This document shows positions 4,907 through 9,939 of a stretch of 9,939 nt of DNA, one piece after another; position 1 is the first letter of the stretch, and each line of letters starts with the position of its first letter. The position numbers were made by a program, and so were the translations under genes. The DNA is from Pseudomonadota bacterium (GTDB taxonomy: Bacteria > Pseudomonadota > Gammaproteobacteria > Enterobacterales > Succinivibrionaceae), in the NCBI GenBank assembly GCA_023460615.1, contig JAEWPL010000248.1, positions 1-9,939 of the forward strand. The letters are read 5' to 3'. The notes under the pieces were generated by a model. It was not told where the DNA came from and made no database searches. It saw only the letters and a list, made by a program, of their open reading frames with translations.

Positions 4907-7334
4907 CTCCATTAGGACCAAAAACTCTTACTTTGCGCTCTGGAGCTTTTGAAAATGGCTTACGCTTTGAGTCAAAGGAAGATGGCTTTCTTGTGCTGTG
5001 CTTATTAGTAATAGCACTACCCCATACTTTATTAGTGGTAGTACGCTCTGCTCTTCTTTGTGCTCTTTGTGGATTGTGATCTTCGTAATTTGAAGACTTA
5101 TAATCGTGGTAAGTCTCTTTCTTGTCGGTTAATACCTTCTGCCACTTAGGAGCAGTCTCAGTATTTACCATAGGCACAATTTCTTTTTGTACGTTCTCTT
5201 GATGGAAGACTAACTCAAAACAAGTGTGAATTTTCTTATTACGTAAGAAGTCACGAGGTAGAGTTTGCTCTGAGATATTAGTAAATTCAAAGCCATAGTC
5301 TTTGATGCTCTCATCTAACACAAAGCCACGTAAGTTAGTGCAGAATATAACTTTACCACCATCTTTTAAGTGACGGGTTAGATTTGACAATAAAGCAATT
5401 TGATCACGCTTTACATCAAAGCTCTTTTCCATACGCTTTGAATTTGAGAAGGTTGGTGGATCGATATAAATTAAATCAAACTTACGACCTTGATCTTTTG
5501 AAAGCCAAGCTAAGCAGTCTGCTTGAATAAACTCATGTTTATTAACATCTAAGCTGTTTAATTTAAAGTTATCCATGCCCCACTGTAAATAAGTCTTTGA
5601 CATATCAACAGACACAGTCTTTACCGCACCACCTAAAGCTGCAGCCACAGAAGCTGAGCAAGTGTAGGAGAATAGATTTAAAAATTCTTTACCTTTAGCT
5701 TCATTAAAGAGGCGTTTTCTAATTAAACGAGCATCTAAGAATAAACCTGTATCAAGATAATCATATAAATTTACCTTGTATAGAGCGTTATTCTCATTTA
5801 CAGTCATAAACTCATTTCTAAGTTCTGCTGCTTTCTCGTACTGGCTATCGCCCTTTTGAATTTCTCTGCTCTTTAAGATAACTTTATCGCCTGATACACC
5901 AGCTACTTCCACAGTGGCACTTAACATATCAAGCTCATGCTTTTTAGCTACACGTGGGTTAACTTTAGCAGGAGCCTTGTATGCTTGAATTACATAGTAG
6001 CCATTGTAGTAATCAATAGCAGCTGCATATTCAGGTACATCAGCATCGTACACACGGTAAGCGTTTATGTTAACGTTTTTAGCCCACTTTTGCATGTTTG
6101 CAAGGTTCTTCTTTAAGCGGTTTGCAAAGTCATTAGCAATCTTTAGATTTTGCTCTTCTTTAACTGACAATTGCTGCTCTTTGTTGATGTCAAAGACACG
6201 TAATTGACATAACAATTCGCCGTTATAAAGTTTATAAACCTTATCTGAATGCAATCTCATGCAAGATAAGAGCTCAGTTGAGGAGGAGATCACACCAGCT
6301 CTAGCACCTGCAAAGTGCTCTTTGAAATTAGCACCAATCTTTGTATAAAGGGCAATCAACTCATTGAAGTTACCCATTCTCTTACCATATGGAGGGTTAG
6401 TTACGATAGTAGTATGTAACTTGTTATCAAATGGGTTGTATAAATTCTCCACAGGACATTGATATACTTTAACTAATTTATCAAAGCCTGCCTTTTGAGC
6501 ATTCTCATTGGCAATATCGACGATATAAGGATCTAAATCAAAGCCTACAATTTGCACGCCTTTATCACAAGCTTGTTGAATACCAGCTTCACTTAAGGCT
6601 TTAGCTTCGTTGACTAAATCCTCCCATACAGATGGCTCAAATTGCTTTAACTTAAAGAAACCATAATGAGATCTTTTAATACCAGGAGCTGTATTAGTAG
6701 CAATGGCTGCAGCTTCAAATAACAAAGTACCAGAGCCACACATTGGATCTAAAAAATTCTCTTTGTCATAGCCTGTTCTTACCACCATAGCAGCTGCTAA
6801 ATTCTCTTTTAAAGGAGCAGCACCTGTACCACGGTGATACTCTCTTTTAAGTAAAGCACGACCTGACAAGTCAATTAAGATATTAGCACTGCCCTTTTTA
6901 TCTAAATGGCAATTGATAAGTACATCAGGATTATCCTTATCTACAGAAGGTCTACCACCTTGCGTAGTTTGCAAACGGTCACAGATAGCGTCTTTTACTT
7001 TTAAAGCACCATATTGAGTGTTACGAATAGATTCATTAGTACCAGAGAAGCTTACTGCGATAGTATTGCTTTTATCAAAATAACGCTCCCAAGCTACACC
7101 GTTAGCACCGATGTATAGCTCACTATCAGTTTCACAGTAAAATTCAACTAACTCTAATAAAATTCTTGAGGCAAAGCGAGACCATAAGCAGGCTTTCATA
7201 CCTGTAGCAAAATCGCCTTTAAAAGATACACCAGCTACAGTTTCTTTAGCAGAGGTTACACCTAGTTGTTGTAATTCATTTAATAATAAAGTTTCTAAAC
7301 CTTTAGGACAGGTTGCAAAAAAGGATAATGCCAT
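4893..7334 (-). CDS. rlmL: Bifunctional 23S rRNA methyltransferase RlmKL (m2G2445 / m7G2069)
   Basis: An 813-residue protein. The N-terminal half (RlmL) makes m2G at 23S position 2445 and the C-terminal half (RlmK) makes m7G at 2069, E. coli numbering. Seen: a THUMP region (about 45-155), the RlmL SAM site DPMCGSGT (196-203) and catalytic NPPYGKR (313-319), then the RlmK domain with LYDYLDTGLFLD (523-534), motif I NLFSYTCSASV (553-563) and DPPTFSNSKRM (625-635). RlmK motif I has Cys559 where E. coli has Gly. The region homologous to the 702-residue E. coli enzyme ends near 710; the last 103 residues are an extra, probably disordered, basic tail (about +12 net charge from 753 on) ending in VRVFGPNGVKDL. 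The start MALSFFATCPKGLE fits the family; GGAG (7345-7348) lies ten bases upstream. First gene of the rlmKL-uup-rnm operon; the rlmKL-uup order is as in E. coli. Confidence 0.96.
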   Translation of the reverse strand: MALSFFATCPKGLETLLLNELQQLGVTSAKETVAGVSFKGDFATGMKACLWSRFASRILLELVEFYCETDSELYIGANGVAWERYFDKSNTIAVSFSGTNESIRNTQYGALKVKDAICDRLQTTQGGRPSVDKDNPDVLINCHLDKKGSANILIDLSGRALLKREYHRGTGAAPLKENLAAAMVVRTGYDKENFLDPMCGSGTLLFEAAAIATNTAPGIKRSHYGFFKLKQFEPSVWEDLVNEAKALSEAGIQQACDKGVQIVGFDLDPYIVDIANENAQKAGFDKLVKVYQCPVENLYNPFDNKLHTTIVTNPPYGKRMGNFNELIALYTKIGANFKEHFAGARAGVISSSTELLSCMRLHSDKVYKLYNGELLCQLRVFDINKEQQLSVKEEQNLKIANDFANRLKKNLANMQKWAKNVNINAYRVYDADVPEYAAAIDYYNGYYVIQAYKAPAKVNPRVAKKHELDMLSATVEVAGVSGDKVILKSREIQKGDSQYEKAAELRNEFMTVNENNALYKVNLYDYLDTGLFLDARLIRKRLFNEAKGKEFLNLFSYTCSASVAAALGGAVKTVSVDMSKTYLQWGMDNFKLNSLDVNKHEFIQADCLAWLSKDQGRKFDLIYIDPPTFSNSKRMEKSFDVKRDQIALLSNLTRHLKDGGKVIFCTNLRGFVLDESIKDYGFEFTNISEQTLPRDFLRNKKIHTCFELVFHQENVQKEIVPMVNTETAPKWQKVLTDKKETYHDYKSSNYEDHNPQRAQRRAERTTTNKVWGSAITNKHSTRKPSSFDSKRKPFSKAPERKVRVFGPNGVKDL

Positions 7335-7363
7335 CTATCAATTACTCCATTAAACTGTTGCAT

Positions 7364-7369
7364 ATTATA
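7364..7369 (-). promoter_or_regulatory. Probable -10 of the rlmKL-uup-rnm operon
   Basis: On the minus strand a perfect TATAAT lies 29 bases before the rlmKL ATG, in the 68-base gap after the permease gene. The start of transcription would be near 7357, leaving a leader of about 23 bases that contains the GGAG at 7345-7348. The -35 region at 17 bases spacing (GTATAA) is poor, so the promoter may be weak, need an activator, or act in addition to read-through from the permease gene, after which I see no terminator. Confidence 0.5.
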
Positions 7370-7402
7370 CTGTAATTATGTGATATTTATACGATTTTTA
7401 GC

Positions 7403-8530
7403 TTAGAAAAGCGAAGGTATAACAAAGTGAAGTACGATTAGGATTAACAGGAATTTAAGATTGTATTTGGTGAATTTTTTTAAGTAGTAAAGTGGCTTTG
7501 CTCCCTCTACTTTCACATAGGCTTTAAAGGAGATTAAACTTGCCATAGAAGCTATGATAGTACCTAAACCACCTACATTTACTCCAAGCAACAAGGCATC
7601 AGGATCTTTTACAAATGCAGATAACATCACTGTTGCAGGAACGTTACTTATGATCTGAGATAAACACAAGGACACAAAGTACTCATAGTGACCTACAAAT
7701 TCAAAGCAAAAATCTCTTAATCCTTCAATATTCGTAATATTGTGTACAAAGATAAACAACAGTAAAAATAGCGACAAGAGCTTGTAATCTACCTTTGAAA
7801 ACAAGTTTTTTGAGATAAAAAACACCGCTATCACCACGATACTGCCAACTAAATACACATTTAGGACATTCAGCACACACAAAATACATAACAAGAATAA
7901 AGCACTAAAGGCATAAGCTTTTTTCTTGTCTACAGCTGTAAGCTTTGATTTACCAATCTTTAAGCTGTTAGTATCGATATGGTGAGTAAACACCATTAAC
8001 AGGAAAAAGCACACTAAAAAGGTTGGTGCTGTTACTTTAAAAAAGGACAAAATGTCGTAGTTAAAGTAAGTATAGATAAAGAGGTTTTGTGGGTTACCAA
8101 TAGGAGTTAACATACTGCCCATATTAGCTGCAATAGTTTGCAGAGTTACCACAGGTATTAAAAGATCCTTTCTACCTATTAAAATAAAAGCATTGATAGC
8201 AAGTGGTACAAAGATGATTAGTGACACATCATTAGTCACTAACATTGAAATAAAGAAATTTATAAAGATAAAAAGTCTAGCTAAACTTCTTGTGTTAGCA
8301 ACTAGTGCAAAACACTTTTTATAACAAAAATCTAGGATGCCAATAAGTCTAAAGCCTGCTACCACCAGCATTAGACAAGCAAGTAGCAACAGCACCTCAA
8401 GATTTAAAGCTTTAACTAAAGCATCTTGGTTAAACTCAACTAAAAAGGAGGAGATTAAAGCTAAGATAAAGGCAATACATAAATCAAGATTGTCTTTACA
8501 AAAGGATAATAGGTTAAATTTTTTCAACAT
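7403..8530 (-). CDS. SLC13 / ArsB-NhaD (IT) superfamily permease
   Basis: A 375-residue inner-membrane protein of about eleven hydrophobic segments. Features typical of ion-transporter superfamily anion permeases (citrate-transporter-like, YbiR type) are seen: LVTNDVSLIIFVPL (97-110), the re-entrant-loop motif TPIGNPQNL (142-150) and, in the second half repeat, SNVPATVML (295-303) followed by GVNVGGLGTIIAS (316-328). The two N-P/N-V-P loops form the substrate and sodium sites in the superfamily. The substrate cannot be read from sequence; dicarboxylate, citrate or another anion is possible. I start at ATG 8530 because the first membrane segment follows at a normal distance. A GTG at 8572, directly after the stop of the preceding gene, would add 14 odd residues rich in Cys and Tyr. 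Neither start has a clear ribosome site. No terminator separates it from rlmKL. Confidence 0.85.
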   Translation of the reverse strand: MLKKFNLLSFCKDNLDLCIAFILALISSFLVEFNQDALVKALNLEVLLLLACLMLVVAGFRLIGILDFCYKKCFALVANTRSLARLFIFINFFISMLVTNDVSLIIFVPLAINAFILIGRKDLLIPVVTLQTIAANMGSMLTPIGNPQNLFIYTYFNYDILSFFKVTAPTFLVCFFLLMVFTHHIDTNSLKIGKSKLTAVDKKKAYAFSALFLLCILCVLNVLNVYLVGSIVVIAVFFISKNLFSKVDYKLLSLFLLLFIFVHNITNIEGLRDFCFEFVGHYEYFVSLCLSQIISNVPATVMLSAFVKDPDALLLGVNVGGLGTIIASMASLISFKAYVKVEGAKPLYYLKKFTKYNLKFLLILIVLHFVIPSLF

Positions 8531-8572
8531 ACAACAAAAGTAAATGCAAAACTTATACCTATATTTTAACAC

Positions 8573-9939
8573 TTACTTATTGATATGCTTAAACTCTACA
8601 GCACAGGATTTTTTAGAAAAACAAATTCCATAGCAGAAGATGTTCTTTACAGCATCATAATCTAAATAGTCCTGATAATAATCTTTGTGCTCTATTTGCT
8701 CTAAAGCTAATTTAGCAACCTTAAATTTCTGGAATTTATTATCAGTTTGTTTTATCTCTATAATAACAGCTGTCTTTTCATCTGTACTTGTAAAAGTAAT
8801 ATCAGCATATCCCTCACCTAACTCTTTGTTTGAGGCGTAATTTTCAAGATAATCTTTCTGACTTGAGAAAACACCATTTAAAAATCCTTGATAGTAGGAC
8901 TCTTTAGGCTCATTACTTGAGAAATCTCTTACTGAGATAAATCCTTTTAAAAGGCTATCTAAAGCTAATTTTAAACCATCAGCATTTCCCTTAAAGATAG
9001 CTTTGATAATGTCATTTGCTTTAGCTAATTGAGTTTTATCTTTAGTAAAGTATTCTAAGATATTCTTTCTAAAGGCGATTAGAATACTGTTATTTGGTAT
9101 CACTAAATCGATAGGCTTATGATCAATATCGAATATAGCACCTTTAGCTGGAGTTAAATATCCAGTATAGGCTAAAAGTGACCAGAAATCGTCACTGTCA
9201 TGATCTTTTAAATCCTCATGGTTCATATTTACATGAATTTTCTTCTGAACAGAGCCACCATCTACTAGTGTCTGCATGCTATCAGCATCTTCTTCTGATA
9301 TGAAGCCTAAGAATTCTTTTATTACATCGGTAGAGCCTGTATGGTACCAATAGCAATCGGCTGTAACCTTAGATTCTTTTTTTTCTAGAGCACTTTGACA
9401 GAAACTTACTACATCCCAAGAGCAATAAACTTCATGATTGTTGAAGTTATAACCGTCGTAGTTTTCTTTTACTAAAGCTTTAAACTCTGACAAGTTATAG
9501 TAATCAAGCATGTCATTAGTTTCTTTTTCAGTAAAACCAATGATGGTAGGTATAAGATCTTCGCTGTTAAATACTGTGTTTACTCTAAAGTTATTAACAC
9601 CTGTAAAGATACTTTCCTTAGCTACACGGAGACATCCTGTAACTACAGCTTTATGTACATACTTATCTGTATCTTTAAGCGCCTTGCTATACAAAGCAGA
9701 TATCAAATCTACCATTTCTTTGTAATAGCCAAATTGTGATGCTTTAGCAAGAGGTACATCATACTCATCTATCAAAAGAATTACTTGCTTGTCATAATGT
9801 TTGTATAACAGAGTGATTAAATCTTGCAAGGATGACTTTAATATATCAAGATTGTTTATATCTCTTAATAAATTAAAATCTAAGAGATTACTTAATAATA
9901 ACTTGTCACCTTCATCTAACTTAGTACTGTTTTGTAAAA
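8573..9939 (-). CDS. AAA-ATPase-like / PD-(D/E)XK protein (PF09820 + PDDEXK_9 type), 5' end outside window
   Basis: The minus-strand frame is open from the window edge to the TAA at 8573-8575, giving about 454 residues. A TTG at 9829 is not the true start: the frame continues 36 codons upstream (including LLDFNLLRDINNLDILKSS) and the Walker A region expected of the family must lie beyond the edge. Seen, numbered from 9829: Walker B VILLIDEYDVPL (16-27), the family block AVVTGCLRVAKESIFTGVNN (61-80), an IIGFTEKE segment (96-103) and the C-terminal PDDEXK_9 core GEGYADI (338-344) with IIEIK (356-360), then an EQI helix (377-379). These give the usual D...ExK active-site layout. Such proteins are numerous in gut anaerobes, often in many divergent copies per genome; their role is unknown and nuclease activity is inferred. 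The stop directly abuts a possible GTG start of the permease gene, so the two may share a transcript. Confidence 0.9.
   Translation of the reverse strand, partial: LQNSTKLDEGDKLLLSNLLDFNLLRDINNLDILKSSLQDLITLLYKHYDKQVILLIDEYDVPLAKASQFGYYKEMVDLISALYSKALKDTDKYVHKAVVTGCLRVAKESIFTGVNNFRVNTVFNSEDLIPTIIGFTEKETNDMLDYYNLSEFKALVKENYDGYNFNNHEVYCSWDVVSFCQSALEKKESKVTADCYWYHTGSTDVIKEFLGFISEEDADSMQTLVDGGSVQKKIHVNMNHEDLKDHDSDDFWSLLAYTGYLTPAKGAIFDIDHKPIDLVIPNNSILIAFRKNILEYFTKDKTQLAKANDIIKAIFKGNADGLKLALDSLLKGFISVRDFSSNEPKESYYQGFLNGVFSSQKDYLENYASNKELGEGYADITFTSTDEKTAVIIEIKQTDNKFQKFKVAKLALEQIEHKDYYQDYLDYDAVKNIFCYGICFSKKSCAVEFKHINK

Noticed and set aside
8531..8620. Promoter for the permease gene
   Set aside because: Several TAAAAT or TATAAG-like hexamers occur, but none has a fair -35 at the right distance; AT-rich background explains them.
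1..9939. CRISPR array, insertion sequence, integrase or phage genes
   Set aside because: No regularly spaced repeats, transposase motifs, terminal inverted repeats or phage proteins were seen on either strand.

Overview
The window is AT-rich (roughly two thirds A+T by eye) and looks chromosomal. It probably comes from a gut-type gammaproteobacterium, and a member of the Succinivibrionaceae or close kin is my best guess. The pointers are a fused RlmK-RlmL 23S rRNA methyltransferase followed directly by the ABC-F ATPase Uup, the order known from E. coli; recognisable gammaproteobacterial N-termini and motifs in both; and two AAA/PD-(D/E)XK ATPases of kinds that are abundant in anaerobic gut bacteria. 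The taxonomic call is inference; no rRNA or marker search was possible.

Layout. Positions 1-546 (+) hold the 3' part of a gene I do not recognise, open at the window edge and closed by an intrinsic terminator. A 326-base spacer (547-872) carries an 18-bp perfect palindrome, that terminator, a small hairpin and a good sigma70-type promoter whose -10 is embedded in an 11-bp inverted repeat. This promoter should serve the DUF4143-type AAA ATPase at 873-2099 (+). That gene converges on the operon to its right, and an 11-bp-stem hairpin lies in the 49-base gap. On the minus strand, reading from right to left, come a PF09820-type AAA/PD-(D/E)XK ATPase (8573-9939, start beyond the edge), an SLC13/ArsB-NhaD-type permease (7403-8530), then rlmKL (4893-7334), uup (3006-4892) and rnm (2149-3006).

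The last three genes are the core of the window. They are packed with TAA directly abutting ATG (rlmKL to uup) and a TAATG one-base overlap (uup to rnm), so they are almost certainly one translationally coupled operon. A TATAAT -10 lies just upstream of rlmKL. All three act on the ribosome or its RNA: two base methylations of 23S rRNA, an ABC-F ATPase tied to ribosome function, and the 5'-3' exonuclease RNase AM that trims rRNA 5' ends. RlmKL carries a basic tail of about 100 residues that the E. coli enzyme lacks.

I did not find a convincing new multi-gene system. The most unusual items are the ribosome-themed operon that brings rnm together with rlmKL-uup, the basic RlmKL tail, the 14-bp direct repeat that brackets the DUF4143 ATPase gene, and the two orphan nuclease-like ATPases on either side of the core block.
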